The translations under genes were made by a program, and so were the position numbers. The notes under the pieces were generated by a model. That model saw only the letters and a program-made list of their open reading frames with translations. It was not told the DNA's origin and ran no database searches. A stretch of DNA of 64,000 bases from an uncultured Monoglobus sp. (GTDB lineage Bacteria; Bacillota; Clostridia; Monoglobales; Monoglobaceae): contig CANRBF010000007.1 of the NCBI GenBank assembly GCA_947628795.1, positions 82,943-146,942 on the forward strand, in the 5' to 3' direction. This document shows, one piece after another, positions 34,664 through 44,786 of this stretch; within the stretch, counting starts at the first letter, position 1; the number at the start of each line of letters is the position of its first letter.

Positions 34664-37600
34664 TTATTTCATTTTGTACGGGTCCGTGAGCGGCTTGATC
34701 TCGCTTAGACTGTTCCATACATAAGCCAACACAATGTCGCCGTCCGAGTAGGCGATCGGAATGTTTATATCGACCGTCTCGCCGACTTCGGCTTTAATGT
34801 CGCCTATACCGACCGCGGTCATTACTTCGTCCGCATTGTACGCCGCGACAAGAATCTGATTGGCGCTGCCCGCGTCAAAGTTCTTTGTTATGTTTACATT
34901 GACGCTTCTCGTCTCGCCCTCGATCGACGGCGTTACGCTGTTGATCGTGTAAGCGTATTTCGGCGCGGGAGCCGTTGATTCCGTAGGAGGCTCCGATACG
35001 GAGGGAGTTTCGGTCGCGGGCGTCTCGGTAGGTCCCGGAACCAAAGTCTCCGGCGGCTCCGATACGGAGGGCGTTTCTGTAGCCGGCTGCTCGGTGGTTT
35101 CCGGTGTCGCTGTCGTGGGCGTGAGCGTCGGTGTTGACGGGGACTCCGTCACGTCAGGCGCCGCAGTCGCGCTCGGACTCGGAACTGTGGTCGCTGTCGC
35201 GCTCGGCTCCTCGGTCGCAGCGGAACTCGGGCTCGGCACCACAGTCGCGGTCGGACTCGGAACTGTGGTCGCTGTCGCGCTCGGCTCCTCGGTCGCAGCG
35301 GAACTCGGGCTCGGCGCTGTGGTCGCGGTCGGACTCGGAACTGTGGTCGCGGTCGGACTCGGAACTGTGGTCGCAGTCGGGCTCGGAACTGCGGTCGCGG
35401 TCGGGCTCGGCGTAGGCGCGTCGGTAGGCACCGGAACCGGAGTTGACGGAGCCGCCGAACCGTCGGGAACAAACTGCAGCGCGGTTATGTTTTTCAAATA
35501 GTTAGGATAATCCCAGTTGTTCGTATTCGACAAGCACTCAAATCCGAAAGAAACACTGCCCGGAGATGAAATATTGAGATTACTCAAGTCATACTCGGTT
35601 CCGCCGAACTTAAAGTTTTTGACAGTATTTGCCGCGCTGTCGATCACTATATGAATATTCTTTTCATACATTTCACTATTTTTACCTTGAAACATGGTTC
35701 CTGCTGCACTGTAATCCGCCCAACTGTTATCTGTCTTTGTTTTCATGAGTACTTTATAACTTGTATCCCAACTAAGTCGTAAATTGTCGCCTATTTGAAG
35801 ATACTCATAACCGTCGCGTGGACTCAAACCGAAGTCCCAATCCATATCGTATGTTATAAGCGCTCCGGGTTCTGTTCCAAAATCTTTTGTTGCGCTGTAA
35901 GAGCTGCCGGGTTTTCTGGTATTAAATCCCATCATGCCGTTTTTGGCGTCATACTGAAGAGTCTGACCTCCCGTAACGGTCCAATCCTCGATATCACTTT
36001 CACTCCATGCCGTTCCTTCGGTTCCTTTTTCGTAAAGGGCGGTTCCGTCGCCCACTGCCGCGAGAGAGCGGGTGTATTTAAGATTTGAGATCGACGGACC
36101 GGCTGTTATCGCGCCGTCGCCGTTCTTTTCGGTATACAGTCTCACTCTCTTGAATCTTGCGCCGTTTAAGTCAAACGACTTGCTGTATATGGTGTAATTG
36201 TCAACAGGCTCGCTTGCGTCTTTCGGATTTCCGTATATAACAGCGTTGCAGACATCTCCGTCATAGTCAAATTCAAGCGACAGATGCCAGGTTGTCGTGC
36301 TTCGTCCGAAAATGCCGTTGTTGCTCGAGCGCACCTCGGTCCAGTCGGCGTCGGCGTTTTGAGCCATCTCGGCCATGATAGCGCTCTGCGTCATCTGAGC
36401 CTTGCTGAGATATTGCTGAGAGAGCGTGAGAATATTGTTGTTGTCTACATCCAAAAAGCTTAGGCCGAAGGTATACTCTCTGCCGTCCCAGTTCCATTGG
36501 CTACTCGCGTCTTTTTTTCCGCCTGTGTTGAAGTCAAGCGTCAGCGTCACCTTATTGTCGTCATAGACTTCAAAGTCCTTATAAGTCTCTCCGCCATCGC
36601 CCGCGTCATTCTCACTTATGCGCGCGCCGTCAACCTTTAGATTCTCGGCGCCGCTTACGCCGACGAATTTATCGGTTCCCGTCTCATCCTGAGTCTCGCC
36701 GTCGGCAACGGTGATTATAATTTCTTTCTCATAACCGCCCTCGTCGGTCCTGGCCGTGATTATAGCGGAGCCCGCACCTTTGGCGCTGACGTTTCCCCCC
36801 TCGTCGACCGTCGCCACATTCGCGTTTGACGAGGACCAGTAGATCAACTTGTCGGTGGCGTTTTCGGGCTCAACCGAGGCTTCGATTTTTTTGGAGCCGC
36901 CGCTGAACACTGTGGCGCTTTCATACGGAACCGAGAGGCCCGTTACCGGTGTTGAATAAACCGTGACTTCACACTTCTGAGAAAATTCGCCGTTTGTCGT
37001 ATCCTTGGCCATAGCAGTGATCACGGCATTTCCCGGCGACACGCCTTTAACAACGCCGCCGGAAACCGTCGCCACGCCCGGATTATCGGAAGTCCATGTC
37101 ACGCCTTTTTTGGATGCGTCCGCGGGAGTCACGGTCGCGATAAGCGCATGCGTCGCGCCCTTTTCGACGTTTATATTGCTTTCGGACAGCGCAAGTCCGG
37201 TTACCGGCACGCTGTTTGTGTTCGGGTATTCGACCTTTGTGAACGAAACCGCGGGCGCAAGATAGTTGAGCTCCGCGCCGCTTGAGTCTTTCGCCAACGC
37301 AGCCGAGCCTATGTAATAGCTCTGGTGGGGCGGCTGATTATACGCGGTGTTCTGCCACGCTATCGCGCAGCGGTACTGACTGTCGTGCATTAGCGTTGTT
37401 AACCTGTAATCGGATGGGATGGTCGAAACAAACACTCTGAGATAGGGAGTGTCATTTTCGCCCTTGCCGACCGGCATTATTATTTCCTCGCGCCAGTCGC
37501 CCAAAATATCCGCCACAAGCGACGGCGTGTGCTTTGAATAGTTGTTGGACGTTCCCGGTATATATCCGTTGCCGTCATCGTAAAATCTTGTGGTATAGCC

Positions 37601-39349
37601 CGTGGCGGCGTGATATTTTGTCAGCTGATTATCGTCGAGTATTTCTCGGCTCAGGTCGCCGTCCCAGAACACGAGGAAGTTTGTCATGGTTCTTGAGGAT
37701 GTGGCGGGATGGGCTTTGAGCTCGTTTCCCTTTAAATCAAACACATTGGCGTGTGAGCTTGACCACGCGAGAGCCAACGCATCGGGATGAGTCTTGGCGT
37801 ATTCGTCGTCTATATTATCCATAACACCGCGGCCCGTGTCGCCGGTTGCGCCCTTGCCCCAGATAGTAGCGCCGCTTGAAGCAACTCTGAAATGAGCGGC
37901 GTTGTTTGTGTATCCCACTTTATCCTCTTTGACCGAGAACACTTCCTGAATACCGTCATTATTAAAATCGTTTACATGCATCGCGTCGCCATGGCCCAGA
38001 CGGGTGTTGCCCATTATCTTTCCGTCATCGTCGAGCGCTGCCGAGCCGTATACGACCTCGTCCTTGCCGTCGTTATCTATATCAGCCACAGACAGGTTGT
38101 GGTTGCCCTGTCCGTATAGCGAAGATGTGTCGTTTTTGATTCCGTTGTGCTCCCATCGCATAGTAAGGGTCTCGCCGTCCCAGTCGTAAGCGCGCACCAC
38201 AGCTTTCGCGTAGTAACCGCGGCACATGATCAAACTGGGGTGAACTCCGTCGAGGTAAGCCACGCCCGCCAAGTATCTCTCACTGCGGTTGGCCTTGCTG
38301 TCTCCCCAATCGGAAAGATTTCCGCGGGGAATATAGTCGGTGGTGTATACCGCCTCGCCTTTGCTGTTGAAAATCGTCAGATACTCGGGGCCCGTGGTAT
38401 TTTTGCCGTGCTGAGTTCCCTCGGTCACGTACACATGCGTGTTGTCGGCGTTTCTTATCTCATCGGTGTCGCCGGCCTTGGTTACATATTCTCCCTTTGA
38501 ATCCATGGAGCCGGGAGCTGTCTTGACAGCCAGCTCGGCCTCGCCGTCACCGTCAAAGTCGTATACCATAAACGGCGAAAAATGCTGACCCGAAGTAACG
38601 TTCACGCCCAGATTGATCCTCCAGAGCAGCTCGCTCTGTGCCTTTCCGTCGGTTCCTACCGTATAGTCATACGCATCGAAGTATGTATATCCCGTGTAGT
38701 CGCTGCCCGCGCTGTCCTTTGAGTCGGTGGGGTCCCATTTGAGTATTATCTCATAGTCGCCATCGCCGTTCAGGTCTCCGACGCTGGCGTCGTTGGCACC
38801 GCCTTCTTTTTCGACCGCGCCGTCGGAATTTACGGTATTGTGGTAGTGCGACGTTTTTCCGTCCGCTCTCTTGACGTCATCGGGGCGATTGATAGGTATA
38901 TCAAAATATGTGAAGGAATTATACTCACTGGTGCCGTTATTCACATAGCCGCTTCTGGCGTTTCTGTTAAAATTGATCGGAACGGAGACGGGACAAGTGT
39001 CTTTGCTCTGTCCTTTCGGGACAACCTGATAATTGTCCGAAGCGGTTCCGACTTTATCGGTATAATTTGTGGCGTCATGAGCGCCCGTGCTCGCAAGCAA
39101 AGCCCCATTTTTGTAGATATCAAACGCCTGATTGTCGAGACTCTCGGTGCCCAAAAGACGCCAGCTTATATAAACGCCGCTCGACGTCTTGACCGTTATC
39201 AAGCCGCGGTCAAGCTCCTCCATTTGTCTTGCCGCGGGTTCGGCTGCGGCCTGCGCCGTGCCGTCCTCCGTCTCGCCCGCGGCGAAAACCGGCAGCGCTG
39301 TTATCACCATGCACAGCGCCAATGCGATACTCAATAACCTTTTTTTCAT
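34664..39349 (-). CDS. Secreted rhamnogalacturonan lyase (PL11) with two BIG2 domains and P/T-rich linker
   Basis: A 1561-residue exported enzyme; signal peptide 1-24 (MKKRLLSIALALCMVITALP). The PL11 catalytic beta-propeller spans about 45-710 and is full of calcium-binding loops: DLNGDGDYEIILKWD (about 191), DFDGDGEAELAVKT (about 261), DIDNDGKDEVVYG (about 420) and DFNNDG (about 458), as in YesW/YesX. PL11 cleaves the GalA-rhamnose backbone of rhamnogalacturonan I by beta-elimination. BIG2 Ig-like domains follow at about 712-797 and 798-880, then a large beta-rich region (about 900-1300), a linker of TATTVPSPTAT-like repeats (about 1305-1460), and a C-terminal domain (1463-1561) shared with the next lyase. 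There is no SLH or sortase motif, so it may be released or held by the C-terminal domain. It is last in the operon, 56 bp after the other PL11 gene. Confidence 0.93.
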   Translation of the reverse strand: MKKRLLSIALALCMVITALPVFAAGETEDGTAQAAAEPAARQMEELDRGLITVKTSSGVYISWRLLGTESLDNQAFDIYKNGALLASTGAHDATNYTDKVGTASDNYQVVPKGQSKDTCPVSVPINFNRNARSGYVNNGTSEYNSFTYFDIPINRPDDVKRADGKTSHYHNTVNSDGAVEKEGGANDASVGDLNGDGDYEIILKWDPTDSKDSAGSDYTGYTYFDAYDYTVGTDGKAQSELLWRINLGVNVTSGQHFSPFMVYDFDGDGEAELAVKTAPGSMDSKGEYVTKAGDTDEIRNADNTHVYVTEGTQHGKNTTGPEYLTIFNSKGEAVYTTDYIPRGNLSDWGDSKANRSERYLAGVAYLDGVHPSLIMCRGYYAKAVVRAYDWDGETLTMRWEHNGIKNDTSSLYGQGNHNLSVADIDNDGKDEVVYGSAALDDDGKIMGNTRLGHGDAMHVNDFNNDGIQEVFSVKEDKVGYTNNAAHFRVASSGATIWGKGATGDTGRGVMDNIDDEYAKTHPDALALAWSSSHANVFDLKGNELKAHPATSSRTMTNFLVFWDGDLSREILDDNQLTKYHAATGYTTRFYDDGNGYIPGTSNNYSKHTPSLVADILGDWREEIIMPVGKGENDTPYLRVFVSTIPSDYRLTTLMHDSQYRCAIAWQNTAYNQPPHQSYYIGSAALAKDSSGAELNYLAPAVSFTKVEYPNTNSVPVTGLALSESNINVEKGATHALIATVTPADASKKGVTWTSDNPGVATVSGGVVKGVSPGNAVITAMAKDTTNGEFSQKCEVTVYSTPVTGLSVPYESATVFSGGSKKIEASVEPENATDKLIYWSSSNANVATVDEGGNVSAKGAGSAIITARTDEGGYEKEIIITVADGETQDETGTDKFVGVSGAENLKVDGARISENDAGDGGETYKDFEVYDDNKVTLTLDFNTGGKKDASSQWNWDGREYTFGLSFLDVDNNNILTLSQQYLSKAQMTQSAIMAEMAQNADADWTEVRSSNNGIFGRSTTTWHLSLEFDYDGDVCNAVIYGNPKDASEPVDNYTIYSKSFDLNGARFKRVRLYTEKNGDGAITAGPSISNLKYTRSLAAVGDGTALYEKGTEGTAWSESDIEDWTVTGGQTLQYDAKNGMMGFNTRKPGSSYSATKDFGTEPGALITYDMDWDFGLSPRDGYEYLQIGDNLRLSWDTSYKVLMKTKTDNSWADYSAAGTMFQGKNSEMYEKNIHIVIDSAANTVKNFKFGGTEYDLSNLNISSPGSVSFGFECLSNTNNWDYPNYLKNITALQFVPDGSAAPSTPVPVPTDAPTPSPTATAVPSPTATTVPSPTATTVPSPTATTAPSPSSAATEEPSATATTVPSPTATVVPSPSSAATEEPSATATTVPSPSATAAPDVTESPSTPTLTPTTATPETTEQPATETPSVSEPPETLVPGPTETPATETPSVSEPPTESTAPAPKYAYTINSVTPSIEGETRSVNVNITKNFDAGSANQILVAAYNADEVMTAVGIGDIKAEVGETVDINIPIAYSDGDIVLAYVWNSLSEIKPLTDPYKMK

Positions 39350-39363
39350 AAATTTTACCTCCT

Positions 39364-39398
39364 AACGTAGTGATTAGTAATTAGTGAATAGCGATTAG
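39364..39398 (+). repeat. TAG heptad repeat, copy B
   Basis: AACGTAG followed by TGATTAG, TAATTAG, TGAATAG and CGATTAG: 7-bp units each ending in TAG. It lies between the two lyase genes. On the minus strand its AACGT edge directly abuts the AGGAGG ribosome site of the downstream lyase. Confidence 0.85.
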
Positions 39399-39405
39399 AG
39401 CTATA

Positions 39406-42400
39406 TTATTTTTTCTCAGCAATTGGCTTTATTTCGTCAAAGCCGTTCCAGATATATACCGAGACCTCGTCCGTGTCCGCGGGGCTCAAATCGACCGCTA
39501 TATCTCGTGTCTCGCCCTCGGACATAACAAGCTCCGCATAGTTCCAACCTGTGAGCGCGCCGCTTTCCTTGTCATACGCCGCGGCTATGATCAAATCTTT
39601 CTCGTTTTCCGAGGAATAGTTCTTTGTGACGTTTGCGGTCACGCCGCCCGATATCGAAACTTGATTTATTGTGTAAGGATGATCGGCTTTGGGCGGAGCA
39701 TCCGTCACAGTTCCGATAAATATATTGTCTATACTTAAATTGGTCTTGTCGCCGCCTCTGGTATTGGTTAAAACGCTCGTCGGCGAGAGCTTGGGTACCG
39801 CGCCCTTAGGCGACGTCGAGCCAAGAGTGAACACGCCGAGCTGCTCGTATTCCGCGCTCGCCGCGTCTTTGGCGTATACCTTGACCTTATCATCCGCCCT
39901 AGTGTACACCGCCCTCAAGCTGTACCACTTGTTGGGCGTGATCGTAAGTCCAGATATGCCGCTCTCCTTGGCGGAAGATGCGCTTGAGCCCTTTGAAAGG
40001 TAGTCGGTGAACTTGAGCGTGCCGTTGTCGCCTGTTATAATGTCAAACGCTCTGCCGTCCTTGCCGCTGTACGCCAGAGATTCGGGAACGTTGTTCGCGT
40101 CAAGAACCCTAAGCAGCTGAGCGCCCTTTGTTGTCTCGCCGAGCATGAAGTCAAACTCGAAAATCTGTTTGTCACAGTTTATCGGAGCTTCCGGAGAATA
40201 AACCCAGCCGTCCTGCCCCTCGCCTACGTCGGTCAACTTCAGATAATTATCACCGTCGTCCCGACTCGCTATAGAAGGCGCAAACGCGCCGGACAAGGCC
40301 GCCGTGCCGTGCTTCACCTTGATCTCGGCTCCGCTCTCGTTTTTAACGCTATCGCCGTCGGCAAACACCGTACCCGCGCTCAGATCATTAAAGCTCCATG
40401 TCTCGCCGATGTCATACTCCGGTTTTAACACGATCTCCGCCGCCGCTCCGACAGACTCGTCCGCAACGGTTAACTTGCCGTATCCCGTGAAATATCCATT
40501 CTTTTCGACCGTCACATCGTATTCGCCGACAGAAAGCTTGAGCTTTGCCTCACCGTTTTGGTCGGTGACCGCGGTTTTGCCTCCGACCGCCACCTCGGCG
40601 CCTTCGATCGGGATCCCGTCCGCTGTCTTGACCGTGACGGATGAATACGCCAAGTCCATATCATAACCTATGTAATAGCTCTGGTGGGGCGGCTGGTTGT
40701 AGCCTGTGTTCTGCCATGCCACCGCCATGCGGTACTGATGATCCTGAAGGAAGGTCGTGAACATATAGTCCGTCGGGCAAAGCGACATAAACACTCTGAG
40801 ACCCGTGTTGTCGCTCTTTCTCAGTATAAGTTCCTCGCGCCAGTCTCCGAACAGGTCGGCCTGCAGGCACGGATTTCTTTTTGTCGTGTTGTTGAACCCG
40901 ACATCGTTAAACGTGAGCAGCCGCTCAAACGCGATATTGTCATCATTGAATTTTTGAATACGATCGCCGTCAAAATGCTCGGCGCACAGGTCGCCGTCCC
41001 AATAAATATTGAAGTTGGCGGATGTGAGGCTGTCGGGGTCATCCTGTTTGGGAACGTTTGATATCATAGTTCCGTCAATAGTGCGTATGCCCAAAACACC
41101 GTCCCACGCGAGCACGCCGTACTTTTTGCTGAAATACGCCATAACGCCGCGACCGTCGTCCTTGCCCGAGTCGTAGTGCCATATCTCATTGCCGCCGCCC
41201 TCGCGGAAACCGATTCCCCAGTTGGGTTTTTCCTCAAGGGGCGCGAATATCTCCTGCTCTCCGTCGTTGTCAAAATCCGAAACATGAAGAGCGTCGCCGT
41301 GACCCCAGCCCATCGAATGCGCAACCGTGCCGTCATCGTCCACCGCGCAGGAGCCGTAGACGATCTCGTCCTTGCCGTCGTTGTCTATATCGGCCACCGA
41401 CAGATTGTGATTACCCTGACCGTAGAACGGATTTTTTGAATCCATTCCGCTGTCGAGCAGCCAGTGCCTTGTAAGATTTTTGCCGTCCCAGTCGTAGGCG
41501 ACCATTGACGAGCGCTGATAGTAGCCTCGGGCAAAGATCATGCTTGGATGAACCCCGTCAAGATACGCGGTGCCCGCCAGAAAACGCTCCGAGCGGCCTC
41601 CGTAGCTGTCCTTTCCCCAGGCGCTGGCCGAGCCGCGCTTTGGCTCGTACTCTATCGTCTGCATCGCCATTCCGGTCTCGCCGCTGAATATCGTCAAATA
41701 CTCGGGGTTCGTTATGACCTGTCCGTCCGAATTTGCGTACTCCTTTGTATTGTCGGCGTTCTTTATCGCATCGTTCACGCCGACCTCGGTCACATACGCT
41801 CCCGAGGCGTCTTTCGAGCCGGGCGCGGTGCGCATCGCGACCTCCGCCTTGCCGTCTCCGTCGTAATCATATACCTGAAACTGGGTGTAGTGGGCGCCCG
41901 CGCGTATGTTTCTGCCCAGATCAATGCGCCACAGCTTGGTTCCGTCGTACTCATAACAGTCAATATACACGTTTCCGGTAAAGCCGTTCTGAGAGTTATC
42001 CCTCGAGTTCGAAGGGTCCCACTTAAGTATTATCTCATAAACTCCGTCGCCGTCAACGTCGCCCGCAGAAGCGTCGTTGGGCGAATATGTATAGTTGTCG
42101 GGAACATTTTGCAATATATATTTTTTGGAATCATTTGGGTTGGGATACCACTGTTTTTCAAATGTGCCGCCCGGTGGCGCCTCGACCGGGATATCAAAAT
42201 AGGCGTAGGGCGCGTTTTCCTGTCCCGGATTCGCGTATCCGTCAAGGATAGCGATATCGGATGACTTATCGCCCTCCGCTCCGCCGACCACAGCCGAAAC
42301 ATTATATACATCGGTTTTGGAACCTTCCGCGTCGGTGAAATTTGTGTTCTTCACGTTCGTAAGAAGCGCTCCGTTTTTATATACGTTAAAGCTCACGCCG

Positions 42401-42591
42401 TCCGCGGACTCGTTTTCAAGCAGGCGCCACGAAAGATACACACCGCCGCTCGGGCTCACCGCGCCTATCGCGCCGCGGCCGATGATCTCTTTTTGAGGCT
42501 CCTCCGCCGTCGCGTCGGCGGCCATAACCGAAGGCACCGCCGAAAAAATCACAAACAGCGCGAGAACAATACCAAACAATCTTTTTTTCAT
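39406..42591 (-). CDS. Secreted rhamnogalacturonan lyase (PL11), second copy
   Basis: A 1061-residue exported enzyme; signal peptide 1-24 (MKKRLFGIVLALFVIFSAVP). The PL11 propeller covers about 35-630, with calcium-type loops DVDGDGVYEIILKWD (about 177), DYDGDGKAEVAMRT (about 242) and DIDNDGKDEIVYG, and the conserved HQYRMAVAWQNTGYNQPPHQ near its end. A carboxypeptidase-regulatory/PEGA-like beta-domain follows (about 640-720: VTVKTADGIPIEGAEVAV), then a lectin-like module (about 725-960) and the same roughly 95-residue C-terminal domain as its neighbour. It is clearly homologous to the 34664 enzyme in the catalytic part but has a different accessory set, which suggests different polymer regions or exo/endo action. 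It starts 33 bp after the upstream carboxynorspermidine synthase gene with no terminator between. Confidence 0.93.
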   Translation of the reverse strand: MKKRLFGIVLALFVIFSAVPSVMAADATAEEPQKEIIGRGAIGAVSPSGGVYLSWRLLENESADGVSFNVYKNGALLTNVKNTNFTDAEGSKTDVYNVSAVVGGAEGDKSSDIAILDGYANPGQENAPYAYFDIPVEAPPGGTFEKQWYPNPNDSKKYILQNVPDNYTYSPNDASAGDVDGDGVYEIILKWDPSNSRDNSQNGFTGNVYIDCYEYDGTKLWRIDLGRNIRAGAHYTQFQVYDYDGDGKAEVAMRTAPGSKDASGAYVTEVGVNDAIKNADNTKEYANSDGQVITNPEYLTIFSGETGMAMQTIEYEPKRGSASAWGKDSYGGRSERFLAGTAYLDGVHPSMIFARGYYQRSSMVAYDWDGKNLTRHWLLDSGMDSKNPFYGQGNHNLSVADIDNDGKDEIVYGSCAVDDDGTVAHSMGWGHGDALHVSDFDNDGEQEIFAPLEEKPNWGIGFREGGGNEIWHYDSGKDDGRGVMAYFSKKYGVLAWDGVLGIRTIDGTMISNVPKQDDPDSLTSANFNIYWDGDLCAEHFDGDRIQKFNDDNIAFERLLTFNDVGFNNTTKRNPCLQADLFGDWREELILRKSDNTGLRVFMSLCPTDYMFTTFLQDHQYRMAVAWQNTGYNQPPHQSYYIGYDMDLAYSSVTVKTADGIPIEGAEVAVGGKTAVTDQNGEAKLKLSVGEYDVTVEKNGYFTGYGKLTVADESVGAAAEIVLKPEYDIGETWSFNDLSAGTVFADGDSVKNESGAEIKVKHGTAALSGAFAPSIASRDDGDNYLKLTDVGEGQDGWVYSPEAPINCDKQIFEFDFMLGETTKGAQLLRVLDANNVPESLAYSGKDGRAFDIITGDNGTLKFTDYLSKGSSASSAKESGISGLTITPNKWYSLRAVYTRADDKVKVYAKDAASAEYEQLGVFTLGSTSPKGAVPKLSPTSVLTNTRGGDKTNLSIDNIFIGTVTDAPPKADHPYTINQVSISGGVTANVTKNYSSENEKDLIIAAAYDKESGALTGWNYAELVMSEGETRDIAVDLSPADTDEVSVYIWNGFDEIKPIAEKK

Positions 42592-42624
42592 ATCAAAACC
42601 TCCCTATTAAAACTTAGAAAAAAT

Positions 42625-43842
42625 TTAATCCACCAATACGGGGTTATGATTCTCTTTCCATGGAAGGCCGAACTTGTTGAGACCGTCCATAAACGGGTCG
42701 GGGTCCATTTCCTCAACGTTATAGACACCGGGCTTTTTCCACTTTCCCGTCAGAACCATTGCCGCGCCTATCATGGCGGGCACTCCCGTGGTGTATGACA
42801 CAGCCTGAGAGCCGACTTCCCTGTAGCACTCTTGGTGGTCGCAGATATTGTACAAATAATAGTTCTTATCTTTGCCGTCTTTTTTGCCGCGGAATATGCA
42901 GCCGATGTTGGTCTTGCCCACAGTTCTCGGACCCAGAGACGCGGGATCGGGCAGCACGGCCTTCAAAAACTGCAGCGGCACTATCTCTTTTCCCTCGTAC
43001 ATGATAGGTTCGATCGAAGTCATGCCGACATTCTCAAGACATTTTAAGTGCGTCAGATAACTTTGGCCGAATGTCATAAAAAACCGTATGCGCTCTATGC
43101 CTTTGATATTGAGCCCCAAAGACTCAAGCTCCTCGTGGTGGAGCAGATACATGTCCTTCTTGCCCACGCCCTCAAAGTCATACACGCGCTTGATCTCCAT
43201 CGGCTTTGTCTCGATCCATTTTCCGTTTTCCCAATAGCTGCCGTTTGCGGACACTTCGCGGATATTTATCTCGGGATTGAAGTTGGTGGCGAACGGGTAG
43301 CCGTGGTCGCCGCCGTTGCAGTCTAAGATATCTATATAATTGATCTCGTCAAACTCGTGCTTCATGGCGTACGCCGAAAAAACTCCGGTCACGCCCGGGT
43401 CAAAGCCGCTGCCCAAAATCGCGGTCAGCCCCGCCTTTTCGAATTTTTCGCGGTATGCCCACTGCCATTTGTATTCAAACTTTGCCGTGTCGGGAGGCTC
43501 GTAGTTGGCTGTGTCAAGATAATGCACGCCGGTTTTTAAGCAAGCGTCCATGATCGACAAATCCTGATAAGGCAGCGCCAAGTTAATAACGATCTCGGGA
43601 CGGTACATACCGATAAGCTCGGTCAGCTCGTCAACGCTGTCGGCGTCGACACGCGCGGTCTCGATATTGGTTTTACCGCCGAATTTTTTCATGTATTCCT
43701 CGCAGCTCTGCTTGAGCCTGTCGCACTTTGATTTTGTTCGGCTCGCGATCATGATATCGGTGAACACTTCATGATTTTGGCAGCACTTGTGGGCGGCCAC
43801 GCCGGCAACTCCGCCGGCTCCGATAATTAAAGCTCTGCTCAT
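42625..43842 (-). CDS. Carboxynorspermidine synthase / saccharopine dehydrogenase family
   Basis: A 405-residue cytoplasmic enzyme. The N-terminal Rossmann motif ALIIGAGGVAGVAAHKC binds NAD(P)H, and GSGFDPGVTGVFSAYAMKH and LDCNGGDHGYPFATNFNPE are characteristic of the carboxynorspermidine synthase (CASDH) subgroup rather than lysine-forming saccharopine dehydrogenases. It should reductively condense aspartate semialdehyde with putrescine or diaminopropane to give carboxyspermidine or carboxynorspermidine. The neighbours agmatinase and spermidine-synthase-like genes support a polyamine role. The usual partner, a carboxy(nor)spermidine decarboxylase (nspC), is not in this cluster. The next gene downstream is a rhamnogalacturonan lyase instead. 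Confidence 0.9.
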   Translation of the reverse strand: MSRALIIGAGGVAGVAAHKCCQNHEVFTDIMIASRTKSKCDRLKQSCEEYMKKFGGKTNIETARVDADSVDELTELIGMYRPEIVINLALPYQDLSIMDACLKTGVHYLDTANYEPPDTAKFEYKWQWAYREKFEKAGLTAILGSGFDPGVTGVFSAYAMKHEFDEINYIDILDCNGGDHGYPFATNFNPEINIREVSANGSYWENGKWIETKPMEIKRVYDFEGVGKKDMYLLHHEELESLGLNIKGIERIRFFMTFGQSYLTHLKCLENVGMTSIEPIMYEGKEIVPLQFLKAVLPDPASLGPRTVGKTNIGCIFRGKKDGKDKNYYLYNICDHQECYREVGSQAVSYTTGVPAMIGAAMVLTGKWKKPGVYNVEEMDPDPFMDGLNKFGLPWKENHNPVLVD

Positions 43843-43855
43843 TTGATTTCCTCCT

Positions 43856-43906
43856 AACGTAGTAATTAGTGAACATAGTGATTAGTGATTAGTGATTAGC
43901 GAATAG
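43856..43906 (+). repeat. TAG heptad repeat, copy C
   Basis: AACGTAG, TAATTAG, then TGAACATAG and four further units of the TGATTAG/CGAATAG type. It is inserted between speB and the carboxynorspermidine synthase gene, and as in copies B and D abuts the minus-strand AGGAGG ribosome site. An internal AACATAG suggests two fused copies. Confidence 0.85.
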
Positions 43907-43910
43907 AAAA

Positions 43911-44786
43911 TCACATCGCTATAAGCATTTCTCTTAATATTTTGCAGGCGGCGGCGGTGCTGGCGCCGCTCGGGTCAAGGCTCGGAGCAAGCTCCACAAT
44001 GTCGCAGCCAACTATATTAAGCCCGCCGCAGATTTTTATAACCGCCTCCTGAAGCTCCGCGTAGCTCACGCCTCCCGGCTCGGGAGTTCCGGTTCCCGGG
44101 AATACCGAAGGATCGAGCGCGTCAAGGTCCAGCGTGAAATACACCGGATATCCGCGCAGCTTTTCGATCAGCTCATCAAGTCCGTCAAGGTCGAATTTAT
44201 GAAGATTAGTGTGTTCTTCGGCCCATTCAAATTCCTGTTTCTCTCCGCTGCGTATGCCGAACTGATAAACCTTTTTGTCGCCCAACAACTCAGCGCACCG
44301 CCTGATAACCGTGGCGTGGCTCAGCTTGACGCCGAACAGCTCGTCGCGAAGGTCGGTGTGCGCGTCAATATGTATCATTCTGAGATTCATGCCGAATTTT
44401 TCGCAGCACGCCTCGACGGCGCCCAGCGTGACAAGATGCTCGCCTCCGATCACGAAAGGGATCTTGCCCGCCTCGCATATAGCGGAAGCCTGATTTTTTA
44501 TCATTTCAAGCGCCGTCTCGGTGTCGCCGAGGGGAAGCTCCAGGTCTCCGCAGTCGCAGACTTTTTTATTCTCGAGGTCGCCGTCCTGATACGGGCTGTA
44601 GGTCTCAAGAGCCCATGAGTCGGACCGCATGGATTGAGGCGCGAATCTCGAGCCGGGTCGGAACGACGCGGTCGAGTCAAAGGGCGCCCCGAACAGACAT
44701 ATGTCGGCCTCGTCGACCGTTTTTTCGCAGCCGATAAACTTAGTCACGCTTTGAGCGATCGAGATCGGGTCGATATTTTCAGGCAT
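43911..44786 (-). CDS. speB: Agmatinase family ureohydrolase
   Basis: A 291-residue binuclear manganese enzyme. Agmatine is hydrolysed to putrescine and urea. Metal ligands are visible in GGEHLVTLG (His), DAHTDLRDE (Asp-His-Asp) and TLDLDALDPSVFPGTGTPEPGG (two Asp). The N-terminal FGAPFDSTASFRPGSRFAPQ is the normal start of the family. The ATG at 44786 overlaps the end of speE by 8 bp, so translation is coupled. With speE and carboxynorspermidine synthase it makes a polyamine cluster. An arginine decarboxylase gene (speA), often first in such clusters, is missing here. Confidence 0.93.
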   Translation of the reverse strand: MPENIDPISIAQSVTKFIGCEKTVDEADICLFGAPFDSTASFRPGSRFAPQSMRSDSWALETYSPYQDGDLENKKVCDCGDLELPLGDTETALEMIKNQASAICEAGKIPFVIGGEHLVTLGAVEACCEKFGMNLRMIHIDAHTDLRDELFGVKLSHATVIRRCAELLGDKKVYQFGIRSGEKQEFEWAEEHTNLHKFDLDGLDELIEKLRGYPVYFTLDLDALDPSVFPGTGTPEPGGVSYAELQEAVIKICGGLNIVGCDIVELAPSLDPSGASTAAACKILREMLIAM

